Part shown: positions 10,478 to 22,140 of the stretch, piece after piece
Position numbering within the stretch: the stretch's first letter is position 1
Layout of the letters: each line of letters starts with the position of its first letter
From: Coenobita brevimanus
Lineage: Eukaryota; Arthropoda; Malacostraca; Decapoda; Coenobitidae
Direction of reading: 5' to 3'
Assembly (NCBI GenBank): GCA_032717465.1
Contig: CM064690.1
Coordinates: 25,477,653 to 25,541,652, forward strand
Length of the DNA: 64,000 nt
Notes under the pieces: model-generated
Told to the model about the DNA's origin: nothing
What the model saw: the letters and a program-made list of their open reading frames with translations, nothing else
Database searches by the model: none
Made by a program: the position numbers and the translations under genes

Positions 10478-10922
10478 GGCAGATGTTTGTCCTGTATTGG
10501 ATTTTTTCTTTGGTCCCTACCTCACCCCAGTCATAGACAGAAAAAAGAGGCAAAGAGGTTGGGATATTAATGTTCAGAGGCCTCGGGCACTACAGTTTAC
10601 ATTGTATTGTTTGAAGACATGTAGATGTAAACATTAATATACAGTAGATACAGGAAAACAAATCTCCATTCTTGATACAGGTATCACAAGAAACAGGCTT
10701 GTAGCAACTTCAGCGAAGGCCTGACTATAACTAATTAAATAAAATATAATAATAATCATATCTCTTGTGTAGGGACATGCATATTATGCTCTTTATCTCC
10801 ACTGAACTTAAACTTTTAGAACTGAAGCCTTTATTCAGCTTAGGATAGAGGTATCAGACTGAAACCATTAGACAGAGCAATACTTCACAGGGTTAATAAA
10901 TAGAACATTAAAATGTTGCTTT
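10478..10922. other. Intergenic DNA, nothing recognised
   Basis: Unique-looking AT-rich sequence with no gene or repeat family seen. Confidence 0.5.
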
Positions 10923-10924
10923 TT

Positions 10925-11110
10925 GAGGACCCAGGCTCATCTGAATATGAGCCTAGTGGACTGCAGGATGAAGTTTGCCATTTTTGTCCTGTTTGCAGGC
11001 CTCCTTTGGAGGGATAGGGAAGTAGTTGAATGTTTTTGTGAAGAAGTAGTGGAGCAGAGTTATTATAATATTTGGAGTTATTATGCAGGCATTCCTCTCC
11101 AGCACCTTAA
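10925..11110 (+). repeat. Double-hairpin repeat family, copy 2
   Basis: Contains GACCCAGGCTCATCTG, ATATGAGCCTAGTGGACTGC and GGAGGGATAGGGAAGTAGTT, in the family order. The complementary CTGCAGTCC arm has decayed. Confidence 0.55.
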
Positions 11111-11354
11111 AACAGACAAATAGCCTACAAGGGAATGTTAAGGTGGAATATTCAAATTGGTTTGGAAGAAATGTAACAAAGCCTCAAGGGACCGCCTTTG
11201 ATTTTCAAAACAATGTTGTCCCCTTTTTTTTTCCCCAGGTAGTGGGACATGGAGGGAGGGTAAGATTGATGGAGAAATGGAGTCAGTTTGTTCATGGCCA
11301 CTGCCTTGATGAAAGTCTGTCTGACTGTATGGTAGCTAGTTCGTTTACTATATA

Positions 11355-11778
11355 CAGTAAAACCGATATAATGGTCTTCAATAGACTGGAATTCGCTTTT
11401 ATTGGACTCGAGGAGCTACCAGACTAAATTCCTATATATCGGAAAAAGTCTGATAAAGCCAGAAGCAGTGCGAACTGCCTGACCACTTCAGCTATATTCA
11501 CCACAATAAGGTAAATAAAAGACATGTTTATCAGTGTACAGTACAGTATGATTATATATATACCATTGGATTAATGCAGTGAAGTTATGACAGTACAGTA
11601 CAGCAATGGTTGCCAATACAGTTTAAAACCGTTCATGTGATCCAGACTAATGTCTGATATACTGTATTGGAAAAAGTCCGGTTTAGCAGGGGGAAGTCCG
11701 GATGTCGCTTGTATTGGAATTTCGCATTTTTTGGAACGGCGGTGGCCCCAATTAGTCCATTATAAAGAGGCCTTACTG
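11355..11778. mobile_element. Pogo/Tc1-mariner type MITE, 424 bp, TA-flanked
   Basis: The left terminus CAGTAAAACCGATATAATGG and the complement of the right terminus CAGTAAGGCCTCTTTATAAT form imperfect inverted repeats. Both sides are flanked by TA (11353-11354 and 11779-11780), the signature of Tc1/mariner-pogo insertion. Inner GGAAAAAGTC motifs recur in both halves. No transposase is present. Confidence 0.75.
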
Positions 11779-12099
11779 TATGGTATATTTATTTTACTAA
11801 TAATGACATTGGTATAAGTATTGCCATTATTTGTTCGTCTTCTTCTTCTTATTCAATGTTACGTAGACGAAATTCCTCATTAAAAAGAAATTTCATATTG
11901 AGGTTCCATTGCTGCTCATAAATTTATTACGGTAGCTCTCAGTTCACAGTACTGGTAGTTGTATGTAAAATGATTGTCCCTTATTGAGAAGTAGCATTTT
12001 TGTGCCTCCATATTTGTTGTTAAATCTTCAGTGTGATATACAGAATTTTTGTGTTAACATTCCCTTGCCAGTGATAAAGTTGATTTGCCATTTGTCAGT

Positions 12100-12440
12100 T
12101 TATTCTTTCCTCTTCTTTCTGCCTATGGGTGACTCTACACTGAGTGACAAGCTAAATGGTTTCCAGTACACCAGGAAACCATTTATGATGCTGTGTGGTA
12201 ACCATGTAACCAAAGTATGTCGCCTGGTGGTTTAGTGGGTAATTAAGGTGCTCCAATCGGATTGAGTCTGTGTAGGTTTATATTCAAGGGATGGTTGGGG
12301 TTTATTGCTTATGTAATGCCACTCAGAGTTGAGTGAGGCTGATCACTCTCGTCTTAAATGTCAGGACCAACTTGCCTAGCCCCGGGTTCCTATGCTCCTC
12401 ATGGGGCGACACAGGATTGGATGATGGATGGGTATTTGTA
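12100..12440 (+). mobile_element. Composite SINE, type 2 (hairpin plus tRNA-like module)
   Basis: Order of parts: TTCTTTCCTCTTCTTTCTGC, GTGACAAGCTAAATGG, the central hairpin (GGTTTCCAGTACACCAGGAAACC), then a tRNA-like stretch with an A-box-like TGGTTTAGTGGG (12227) and a B-box-like GGTTTATATTC (12271), then CTAGCCCCGGGTTCCTATGC and an ATGGATGG-type tail. The head is missing, so the copy is 5'-truncated. Confidence 0.75.
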
Positions 12441-12506
12441 AAAACTGTAATTTATCACTGAGCCGTTATGATTATTACATAGATATTGCTATTTTGTTGT
12501 GATCCA

Positions 12507-12665
12507 ACCTCGTTTAGATATGAACTAAATGGGCCGCAGGCTGAAGTTTTCCTCCTGCAGCACACCGTTCTCTGTTGGGGAAATAGGGAGGAGTTGAAGG
12601 TTTATAAAGCTAGGTAGTAGAGCTGCCAGGCTATGTCATTGCCAGCATGTGAAGGCATACTTCTT
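12507..12665 (+). repeat. Double-hairpin repeat family, copy 3
   Basis: GGGCCGCAGGCTGAAGTTTT is followed by CCTCCTGCAGCACACC and AAATAGGGAGGAGTTGAAGG, then the second hairpin (AGTAGAGCTGCCAGGCT) and the CATGTGAAGGCAT 3' module. Confidence 0.6.
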
Positions 12666-13165
12666 TAGCACTGATTTCGTAAACTAAAAAGGTTTACGAT
12701 GTAACTCCATAGTAAAAGGGTTATTTTCTGATCAGACCCAAGCACTAAGACATATTATTGGATTTCAGGGAGGTTCCTCATGTTCCAAATGAAAACAGAG
12801 GAGGCACCAACACTTCTACTACCGTACCACAAGTGCGTACCACCAACACCGTTACCACAACCTCTGCCACCACCTCCACCATCACCACCCCCCACCATCA
12901 GTGCCTATGCTGCTCTTTGTGGGCTTCTGTGAGTAACGATATTTTTTCATTAATTGTTGCATTAGTTCAACAATGGTTATGCCAGTGCTATTCACCCCAT
13001 CTGGGATTAAGGGTTTTGGTTATATATATACTCATTTCACTTAAACCTGACCTGCGATTACTATTTTGCCTTCGGGAATGCTTGGGATTAAGGAATTTGG
13101 CTACAGACTGATATCAATTGAGAAATACTGACATATGATTTGGGCTGCATTCAGTTAAACTGTTG

Positions 13166-13335
13166 CTGAGGCCCTTGGATATGAACCCACTGGACTGCAG
13201 GTTGAAATATCAATTCTCCTGCAGTCCAAAATCTCCTCATGGTATATACAGTATTAAAAAAGATAGCTGAAGGGCATTCCTATGCTTTGCCTTTTTGTAT
13301 CGGTGCCACCACATGAAGGCACCCCTCTTACTAAT
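13166..13335 (+). repeat. Double-hairpin repeat family, copy 4
   Basis: GATATGAACCCACTGGACTG and CAGGTTGAAATATCAATTCT pair with TCCTGCAGTCCAAA. The 3' module GCCACCACATGAAGGCACCC is intact. Confidence 0.65.
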
Positions 13336-13511
13336 GGGTCTTTATCAACAGAAGTAAATGTAAGGCTTCTGAGTTTCATTTTCCCATTTTTTAAATAAAG
13401 GTACAACACAAGTTTTCTGGCACCCTTCATTCCAGAGCCGTGTTGGATGAAGCGTTTTGCCAGACTACCCGAGGCTACTTATGTCACATAATAATTCAAC
13501 TGGGACCATTG

Positions 13512-15229
13512 TGAGCAGGAGAAGGGAGGTTAAGAGACTGGTGAAGGAGAGTAAGAAGAAAGTGGATGAAGAGTTTGGGAGGAATCTGAGTGTGAAATGG
13601 AGGGAGAGTAAGAAATTGTTTTGGAAGGAGGTAAAGAAAGTAAGGCAGTGTGAAAGGGGAAATAGTAGGGGAGTGAAAGATAGGAATAATAGATTGTTGG
13701 TGGAGAAGAGAGAGAAATTGAGGAGATGGAAGGAGCACTTTGAGGATTTGTTGAATGTAGAGAGTGAGAGCAGTGTGAGTATAAGTGGTTGGGGAATGGC
13801 TGGGAGAAGAAGAGATGAGAGGAGGGAGGAAGAGATCAGTAGGTCGGAAGTAGTGGAAGCGATGAAGAAGATTAAGCTGGGAAAGGCCCCAGGAATTGAT
13901 GGAGTGTGTGGTGTAATGCTTAGGTATGGGGGTGAGATTGTTGTGGAGTGGATATGGAAGTTGTGTAGATTGGCTTGGGAAGAGGGAAGGGTTCCAGAGG
14001 ACTGGAAATCAGGTATAATTGTTCCTCTGTACAAAGGAAAAGGGGAGAGAGAAGTATGTGGTAACCATAGGGGTATTTGCCTTCTTAGTGTGACTGGTAA
14101 AATATATGGTAGAATACTCATTGATAGGGTTAGGCATATGACAGAGGAGCTAGTTGGAGAAGAACAAGGGGGATTTAGGAAGGGAAAAGGGTGTGTAGAT
14201 CAGATATTTGTTCTAAGATGTTTAGTGGAGAAGTATCTAGAGAAGGGAAGGAAAGTGTACGCTGCCTTCATGGACTTGGAGAAAGCTTATGACAGAATAG
14301 ATAGGAAAGGTATGTGGAAGGTATTAAGAATATATGGAGTGGAGGGGAAATTGTTGAGTGCTGTGAAGAGTATGTACGAGGGAGCTAGGGCTACGGTGCG
14401 AGTGGATGATGAGCTGAGTGAGTTCTTTGATCTCAATGTGGGACTGAAACAGGGGTGTGTAATGTCTCCATGGCTCTTTAATATATATATGGATGGGGTC
14501 ATAAAGGAGGTACAAGGTAGGGCAGTGGATGTTGGGGTGGCCCTAATGAATGAGGGTGAGATTTGGAAGCTTCCGGTGTTGCTGTTTGCTGATGATACAG
14601 TATTGTTGAGTGAAGATGAATGGGAGTTGCAAGGTTTGGTGAATGAATTTGGGACAGTGTGTAGGAGGAGGAAGCTGAAAGTTAATGTAAACAAAAGTAA
14701 AGTTATGGTGTTTGAGAGGAATGAAGTCACAGAGTGTGCAGTGAGGTTGGATGGTGAGGATATGGAGAATGTGAGTGCATTCAAGTACTTGGGTAGTGTG
14801 ATGAGTAAGGATGGAACTTTGGGGGATGAAGTACGTGAAAGGGTACAGCAGGGAAGGAAGGTTGTTGGCACACTGAAAGCAGTGATGAGAAATAGGGAGG
14901 TGAGTATGGAAGTTAAGAAGTCTCTGCATGATGGTATTGTGATCCCTACCCTGACGTATGGAAGCGAGGCGTGGACCTTGCAAGAGGGGAACAAGTCAAG
15001 AGTGAGAGCAGTGGAAATGAGTTACTTGAGAGGAGCATGTGGAGTGACATGGAGGGACAGGTTGACGAATGAAGAAGTGAAGGAACGTTGTGGGGTAGAT
15101 GTGGATGTGGTTGAAAAGATTAGGAGAAATACACTGAGGTGGTTTGGACATGTGGAGAGGATGGAGAGTGAAAGACTGACTAACAGGGTGTATGTGGGTG
15201 AGGTGGAGGGAGGGGTAGACCGAGGATGA
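13512..15229 (+). pseudogene. LINE A reverse transcriptase, truncated but open
   Basis: The open frame runs 590 codons from 13457, but its first 18 codons are flanking host DNA; LINE sequence begins at 13512. It lacks the endonuclease entirely. RT landmarks, in residues of the 590-codon frame: APGIDGV about 150, FMDLEKAYDRID about 270, GLKQGCVMSPWLFNIYMD about 328, FADDTVLLSE about 377, LRWFGHVERM about 560. All three catalytic Asp residues are present. A 10-bp deletion relative to copy 1 in the GGGAGGGAGA repeat near 15210 shifts the frame, so it ends early at EGGVDRG instead of reading on to the GRGRPRMRW motif. It has no promoter of its own and no endonuclease, so it cannot move itself. 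It could be transcribed only from outside. Confidence 0.85.
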
Positions 15230-15360
15230 GGTGGAGGGATGGAGTTGAGAGGTATATGAGGGAGGGGGGGGGAGTCAAATGGTGGGTGACAGAGTGACTT
15301 GGAGGCGTTTTGTCTGCGGCCACCCTTTGCGGGATTAGGGCGTCGGGCTATAGATAGATA
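13512..15360 (+). mobile_element. RTE-like LINE family A, copy 2, 5'-truncated
   Basis: Nearly identical to the 3' two thirds of copy 1. Homology begins at about 13512 (corresponding to about 8591 of copy 1) and ends in a short (TAGA)n tail. GACCATTG occurs at 13504-13511 and again at 15361-15368, giving an 8-bp target-site duplication. The high identity to copy 1 implies recent activity of the family. Confidence 0.85.
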
Positions 15361-15368
15361 GACCATTG

Positions 15369-16045
15369 GAGATCATGTATAATAATTCAGCAATACACCT
15401 CTGACCCACTATCCTTGAGAGTAATCATGCATGTTCTAATTTAATTTTTTTATGGAAGACCAGAGCCTTGTTTGCCGTCAAGCTTCCTGATTAGTCCACT
15501 TCATCTGACGCTGTCAAAACCATTCCATATCAAGTTCAGTACTCTTACCATCTTTCATAATTTTTTTCATGTTCATTTGTTTTTTCGAATCATTGTCTTT
15601 CTAGAAAAATCAGTATTTTTTCCCATTTTGATGTCATAAGCAGTTGGAACCAGTACCATATGTGTTCACACAGCTTCCACATGGGAATGCGACGGTCCAG
15701 TTTTTTGAACAGTTCTGTTGTATCCTGCTATATTGTTTTGTTTTTATTATAATTAAATGTCTTACTGCATTGAATCTCCCCAAATAGCTGTTAATATGCT
15801 ATTATGTCCAGACAGGTGAGGGAAAACATACGTAAGAGTACGAGCGGCCAGCACAGTAGGTTGCTGGGTAGCTATGTATTGGTTACTATGTAACGGCCTG
15901 CTTCATGGTGAATGGCTTTTGCATGCAAACAGCTGTGAAATGTAATAATGCTTTATGCACACCACCCTCATTAATAAAGCTTCAGTAGATACCAGTGATG
16001 AAAATAATCTGAATTTACTGTGGTTGTCATTAAGAATATTAACTG
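15369..16045. other. Intergenic DNA, nothing recognised
   Basis: No gene, RNA or repeat family recognised in this 0.7-kb stretch. Confidence 0.5.
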
Positions 16046-16046
16046 A

Positions 16047-18160
16047 TTTTTTTTTTTAATGCAAGAATGAAGGAACCAAAGGCCAGGAGCCCACAAACCA
16101 TTCCTTCCAAGAAAAAAACAAAAACAATACAAAAGAGAGCCAAAGTCAAGATCCATTCATTTCGAGATGCCTGGACACACTGCGTTTGAAAGACTGGAGA
16201 TCATAGGAAGTAGGAAATACAGACAGAGGGAGACAGTTCCAGAGTTGACCTGTTGCATAAATGAAGGACGGGGAGTAACTGTTAACTCTTGCATTAGAGA
16301 GCTGGACAGAAAAGGGATGAGAGTTTGTTGCTAGACGGGTGCTATGCACCCGTTGTAGAGGTGGAGGGATGCAAGCAGACAGTTCAGAGCAGCAGTGACC
16401 ATTGAAGTAGCGATAGAAAAGAGATAAAGATGCAACAATGCGGCGAAGAGACAGAGGTTCAAGGGAGCCAGTAAGGGAAGGAGAGTTGATGAGACGAAAA
16501 GCCTTTGACTCCATCCTATTGAGAAGAGCTGTATGTGGGCCTCCCCACACATGAAAGTTGTACTCTAAGCAGGGGTGAATAAAACCCGTGTATAAGGTCA
16601 ACACCTGTGCAGGGGTAAACGAGGTACGGAGTTGGCTTAGCACACCCAGTCTCTTGGAAGCAGATTTACAAGAGATGCAATATGATTTTTCAAGGTTAAG
16701 TCCCTAGTGAATGAAACCCCAGGCATGTTCAAGGAAGATGCAGGACTGAGCTGGATATTATTAAACATTAGAGGGTACTCCTGTGGAAGGTTGTGACTCG
16801 TTGATTGGTGTAAAAACTGAGTTTTTGATGCATTAAAAACAATAAGATTATACCAGTCAGATATATGAGCCAAGTCAGACATTAGGTGTGCCATAGCATC
16901 ATCCCTTGTTTGCTGAAGTAACTGCTGAGATGGACATTGTAGGAACTGGATGGAAAGGTGAAGGGTGGAATCATTAGCGTACCAGTCGATAAGGTTAGAT
17001 GTACAGCTTAGAAGGTAATTGATGAATAAAAGGAAGAGAGTTGGTGATAGGACAGAGCCCTGAGGAACACCACTGTTGATAGAGCTAGGAGAACAACGAT
17101 GGCCGTCTACAACAGCAGCTATAGAACGACCAGAAAGGAAGCTATAGATGAAGGCACAGATAGAAGGATAGGAACCGTAGGAGGGCAGTTTGGAAGATAA
17201 AGATTTATGCCAGACTCGATTGAAAGCCTTTGAGATGTGAAGTGCAATGGCAAAGCTTTCGCCAAAGTCCCGAAAGGAGGATGACCAGGAGTCAGAAAGG
17301 TAGGTGAGAATATCACCAGTGGAGCGTCCCTGACGGATCCCATACTGATGATCAGAAAGAAGGTTGTGATAGCAAAGACGCTTTAAAATTTTTCTGTTAA
17401 AAATTGACTTGAAAACTTTTGAGACACAGTATGTTAAAGCAGTTGGACGATACTTAGAGGGTTGGGAATGGTCACCCATCTTTGGGACTGGCTGAATGAG
17501 AGCAAACTTCCAGCAAGAAAGAAAAGTACAAGTTGACAGACAAAGGGAAAAGAGTTTACCTAGGCAGGGTGTAAGCACAGAAGCACAGATCTTGAGGACA
17601 ACTGGAGGGACTGCATCAGACCCATATGCCTTGTTAGTATTGAGGCCAGTGATGGCAGAAAATACAGCTGAAGTAATTTTAATGTCAGCCATGAGGACGT
17701 CTGAGGTGGGAGGTGATGGAAGAACAGCACTGGAATCGTCTAAGGTGGAATTGGAGGAGAAAGTCTGAGTAAAGAGATCTGCATTATCAGTAGAAGTAAT
17801 AGATACAGAGCCATCAGAATAGAAGAGAGGAGGGAAGGATGATGAGGCAGAGTTGTTAGAAAGGTTTTGGCAAGGTGCCAGAAGGAGCGGGAAGAATTCG
17901 AGTTGGAGAGTTGAGAGCACTTAGTACGGATGAAATTATTTTTAGCAGAGTGAAGAACAGACTTAGCATGATTCCGGGCAGAAACATAAGATGTGATTCA
18001 GGGGTGGGTTGGCTCTGGTACCTTTTATAGGCTCTCTCCTTGTTGCGGACAGCATTAGAACAAGCGTGATTAAACCAAGGATTTCTTGCATTAGTCAAAG
18101 GATATGAGAAAGGAATGTATGCTTCCATGCCCAAGAGAATAACCTCCGTAATGTGCAAGG
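16047..18160 (-). mobile_element. LINE family B (Jockey/CR1-like), 5'-truncated, minus strand
   Basis: The 3' end is the T-run at 16047-16058 (a poly-A tail on the minus strand), followed by about 90 bp of 3' UTR. Coding sequence then extends to about 18158, where homology to the endonuclease-RT linker stops. Two further 3'-end fragments of this family, in the same orientation, lie at about 44.6 and 49.0 kb. Confidence 0.8.
16146..18158 (-). pseudogene. LINE B reverse transcriptase with mutated active site
   Basis: The upstream piece (17856-18158) carries the endonuclease-RT linker (NPWFNHACSNAVRNKERAYK) and frameshifts near 18000. The main piece (16637-17920, 427 codons) holds the RT: KAYGSDAVPPVVLK, FALIQPVPKMGD, HQYGIRQGRST, then ALHISKAFNRVW, SGVPQGSVLSPTLFLLFIN and WYANDSTLH. 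In active relatives the first motif reads ALD and the last YADD. Here the first catalytic Asp is His and one of the paired Asp is Asn, so the enzyme would be dead even without frameshifts. The C-terminal part (16146-16643) is in another frame and carries YNFHVWGGPHTALLNRME and SYDLQSFKRSVSRHLEMN. The protein family is clear; the clade (Jockey, CR1 or a neighbour) is not resolved by eye. Confidence 0.8.
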
Positions 18161-18164
18161 CACA

Positions 18165-19216
18165 CCCAGATGGCTCCCGGCCATGGAAGCAGTAATCATC
18201 CCATGGAAAATCAAAGAATTACTGCCTGGGGGCCTCCCAGTCTGCAGCTCCTAAATACCAGCGTTTACCTTGTAGCATTGTCTCTGTAGCTCATTGGCAA
18301 AAAAAAGACAGTGCTGGGGCTCAACCTTTTGTACATAGTACTTCATGCTGATCATGCAGGCAACCTTCCCAAGTTCAAATTTCTAAGCATGAAGTATGTC
18401 CAGTGTTCAGGTACATTAAAGTAGCTGCCCAGACATGGCTGTTTATGAATTTTACTACAGTATTTGCTTAATTGGTGCTCAGACAACATATAGCAGTCCA
18501 CATGCAGCCCCTGAATTAATTGCAGGCTGACAGTGCATATGTGTTTCTCTTAGATTACAATAATTTGAATTTTTAATTCTTGACAGTGGCCACCAAAATG
18601 CAACCTATTGATAGTTCTGAATGCAGTACTCCGAAAATAGAAATATGTGAAACTTAACCATTGTACAAAAAGTTGCAAGATAGTACATTGTTACAGAAGT
18701 TAGACAAGGCTGTGTAACCTGTTCCCAAGAATCCATATGGTGTGTAACCTGTTCCCAAGAATCCATTATGGTGTTGGAGGTATAATATAACAAAGTAATG
18801 AAAATTTTTTTTAGTTTATGGTGAATCAGATTTGGGAATTGTCTAATGAAAGTCACTGCAGTGTGTTAAGTCAGCTGATTACTGTATGTCCCCAGGTTTT
18901 AAGTATTGTAAAAAAGTAAAATCATTTTATTCTGATAAAGTATCCTTGCCTTTTTCAGTCACATTAATTTGATTATCCTTATTCAGGAAAATGGAAACAA
19001 GAAGTTTTTATTGAAAAGAGGACTAAGTTTCAGTCTGAATGGAAAGGCTGGTTGAGTTTTATTCGTTCGTTTCGTCCGTTTTTAAATGATAAAGGCTCCA
19101 ACAAGCATGCATGCAGCAGCCTTAGTCATCAAATGGCGGCTTTTCATGCTGCTTGATGGATTGAGAAAAAAAAATACATTATTTTAATTCATCCTAGAGT
19201 ACACCCTTCTAAAGTT
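18165..19216. other. Intergenic DNA with a small tandem duplication and a tRNA-like motif
   Basis: At 18712-18770 a 29-bp phrase beginning GTGTAACCTGTTCCCAAG is duplicated head to tail. At 18288-18330 TAGCTCATTGGC and GGGGCTCAACC stand at roughly A-box/B-box spacing, a possible tRNA-derived SINE head. No gene seen. Confidence 0.4.
19060..19160 (+). repeat. Diverged duplicate element, copy 1 (partner at 19595-19705)
   Basis: The phrases AAAGGCTCCAACAAGCATGC, AGCAGCCTTAGTCA and CATGCTGCTTGAT recur in order, diverged, at 19595-19705 (AAAGACTCCAACATCCATGC, CAGCCTTGGTCA, CATGCTGTTCAAT). The family is unknown. Confidence 0.5.
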
Positions 19217-19345
19217 CTATCTATCTATCTATCGCCAGACGCTCCAACCCCGTTCGGGGTGGCCACAAACAAATCGCCTCCACGTCGCCCTGTCCCCTGC
19301 CATTTCACTGCCCCGCTCCCAACTCACACCCCCCTCTCATTTCCA
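19217..19345 (-). mobile_element. LINE A 3'-end fragment
   Basis: Starts with (CTAT)n and GCCAGACGC, then the CCCCGTTCGGGG hairpin, GTGGCCACAAAC and GCCTCCACGTCGCCCTGTC. This is the complement of the LINE A 3' end. It is a diverged, extremely 5'-truncated copy. Confidence 0.7.
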
Positions 19346-19594
19346 AAATTTCCAAAATTTAAACACAGCTTCAGCCCAAAGAGTTTGAACTTGGTAAGGT
19401 TGACTGTATTGTAATCTTATTCTGTTATTACAACTCTGTTTTCAGCATGAAATGATGGCAAATTTAGGTCAGTTAAAAGTAAAAGGAGTTTAGGTAATGT
19501 AAACGTGTAAGATTTAGCCATACTCTACCTTTTTGTTGGCTTCATAGGGCTGCAGTTCAAGCTGTTTTATGGTCCTGAAGGGCACAGGTCTTAT

Positions 19595-19705
19595 TAAGTC
19601 ATGGTTTCTTTATGCTGATCTTCATTCGTCACTTATAAAGACTCCAACATCCATGCATCAGCCTTGGTCACCTGATGGCAGCTCTCCATGCTGTTCAATT
19701 TTTTG
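19595..19705 (+). repeat. Diverged duplicate element, copy 2
   Basis: Partner of 19060-19160. An open frame across it has no recognisable domain. Confidence 0.45.
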
Positions 19706-20088
19706 CAGCCTTTCTGTTCAGTTGCTGATCCCTGGTGTCACGCTGATGTTGACACAGTCTGTCTTTGGTGTACCTGTCGCAGCAGTAGACATAGAAAATT
19801 GGTGTTAGTTATTGAGTGTTAAGGCTCATAGGTGCATGGTTAGGTTATACTTAACAGTACTTCTCAGTAGACTTTCCTTCTCAGTCATTTTTCTTACTAT
19901 TGCCTAAAGGAAGTTATATGGTATTTTTCACTTATAATTCACAACATTGACTTAGCAGTGGTTTTTGTCCATTTTCAGCATATTTCCCACAGGTGAATTT
20001 TGATGAAGACAGTGCTGTGGCTCTACGCCCTTTTTGTAACTTTTCTTTTTGTGATTAGCGCCATAAACTAGTGTTAATTTCTTGCACA

Positions 20089-20395
20089 GTAACAGCTCAT
20101 TGCCAGAACAAGAGTGCAGTACTTTACTATAGGTTTGTTCCCATTCCATAACACTTCCTATAGTCACTAGCCCCATTGGTTACAGGTCATTGTCAAATTA
20201 AAAGTGTATTTTACTATAGGTCTGATCTCATTCCATAGCACTTCCAGTAGTCACTAGCACCCTATGTGACAGGTTGTGCCAGATCAATAGTACATGTTTC
20301 TAGAGGTTAGGTCTCATTCCATAACACTTCTAGTAGTCACTAGCACCATATGTTACAAAGCATCATATGTTGCAAATCATTGGCAGAATAAGACA
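20089..20395 (+). repeat. Tandem repeat, about 87 bp x 3.4
   Basis: Each unit contains CTCATTCCATAACACTTC, TAGTCACTAGCACC and a TGTTACAGGTCATTG junction. Units begin near 20092, 20180 and 20267. Confidence 0.75.
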
Positions 20396-20879
20396 TTTTT
20401 TCATTACTTTCACCATACCTTAGAGTTAATCTGTTGTCACAACTTACCTTTCAAGATGGAGAGATCGCAGTTTTAGGCACAGTTAAAGGGGAGAGCATAG
20501 ATAAAGCCTTTCCATGCACCAGCACTACACTCTGTGAGAGCCAATGGCCAAATGATTTGCCCGACTCATTCCAGACTCAGGTTTGAAGCTTCACTCATTC
20601 TTAGTTCCATGTCAGTGAAGCATAATCCCCATATAAAATAGCCACTCTGAGCAGGGATTCATTTGACTTGAAGCTTCAGATCAGTTTCATCAATCAATAT
20701 CTCTCTTCTTTCTACCTATCCCCATATTTAGGTGGGAATAAAGGTCAAAGTAATGAAAATGATGATATTGATCCTGCTTTTTTATCCACCCTTTCTTTGA
20801 TTTAGATGGAGTTATACCTATTTTCCCTCTGTGGATCTATTTCTCCCACATTTATCCATCTTCCCCCTCCACCTCTGAA

Positions 20880-22140
20880 TCCCCCCCCCCCCCAGTGGTT
20901 TATTGTCCCCCAATGGGCCTACCCTCTCCAATGGACCTATTTTTCCTCAGGGCCCTCACCTTGCACCTCCTTTTCCCATGGGCCTATTTTCACCCAGTGA
21001 CATTTTTTTCATCCAGGGACCTATTTGTACCTGTGGACCTGTTTTTTACCCGTGGACCTATTTTATTTCCTCTCATGGACCCATTTTTCCCCTCATGGAC
21101 CTATTTTACCTATGGACCTATTTTATTTTCACTCATGGATTTATTGTCACTCATGGACCTATTTTATTTTTACTCATGGACCTATTTTATTTTTACTCAT
21201 GGATTTATTGTTACTTGTGGACCTATTTTATTTTCACTCATGGACCTATTTTATTTTCATCTATGGACCTATTTTGATGTCACAGATGGACCTATTTTTA
21301 CCCATTGACCTACTCTATTTTCACTTATGGAGTGTCATCCAATGGGCCTATTTTATTTCCATTCAGGGACTTTCTGTCATCCATGGACCTATTTTATTTC
21401 CACTTAAGGTCTTACTTTCGTCCATGGACCTATCTTATTTCCACTTAGGGACTTACTGGACCTATTTTATTTCCATTCAGGGACTTACTGTCATCCATGG
21501 ACCTATTTTATTTCCACTCAGGGATTTACTGTCATCCATGGACCTATTTTATTTCCACTCAGGGATTTACTGTCATCCATGGACCTATTTTATTTTCACT
21601 CAGGGATTTACTGTCATCCATGGACTTATTTTACTTCCACTCAAGGACTTATTGTCATCCATGGACCTATTTTATTTCCACACAGGGACTTACTGTCATC
21701 CATGGACCTGTTTTTACCCATTGACTTACTCTTTTCACTCATGGACTGTCATCCATGGACCTATTTTATTTCCACTCATGGATTTATTGTCACTCATGGA
21801 CCAATTTTATTTCCACTTAAGGTCTTATTTTCATCCATGGACCTATTTTATTTCCACTTAAGATCTTACTTTCATCCATGGACCTATTTTATTTCCACTC
21901 GTGGCTTTATTGTCACTCATGGACCAATTTTATTTCCACTTAAGATCTTACTTTCATCCATGGACCTATTTTATTTCCACTCGTGGCTTTATTTTCACCC
22001 GTGGACCTGTTTTCACTCTTGCATGTATTCCTTCTTAGACCTGCTTTCCACATAGACCTATTTTCCCCATTGAGAGGCAACTGCATCTTTCGTGGACCTA
22101 TATCCTTCCCTGGATCTATTTTTGATATTGGACCAGTGTT
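20880..22140 (+). repeat. 41-bp minisatellite with degenerate edges
   Basis: The best-ordered part (about 21470-21700) has unit ATGGACCTATTTTATTTCCA followed by CTCAGGGATTTACTGTCATCC, period 41 bp. Spacing is irregular elsewhere, and the units decay towards both edges (GTGGACCTGTTTTTACCC variants). Because 41 is not a multiple of three, three units return the frame; no stop codon occurs in most units in any forward frame. This explains the 278-codon open frame at 21025-21861, which I regard as non-genic. A (CT)n run follows at 22187-22206. Confidence 0.85.

Noticed and set aside
21025..21861. 278-codon repetitive protein
   Set aside because: Frame is kept open by the 41-bp repeat, irregular unit lengths, no flanking gene structure.
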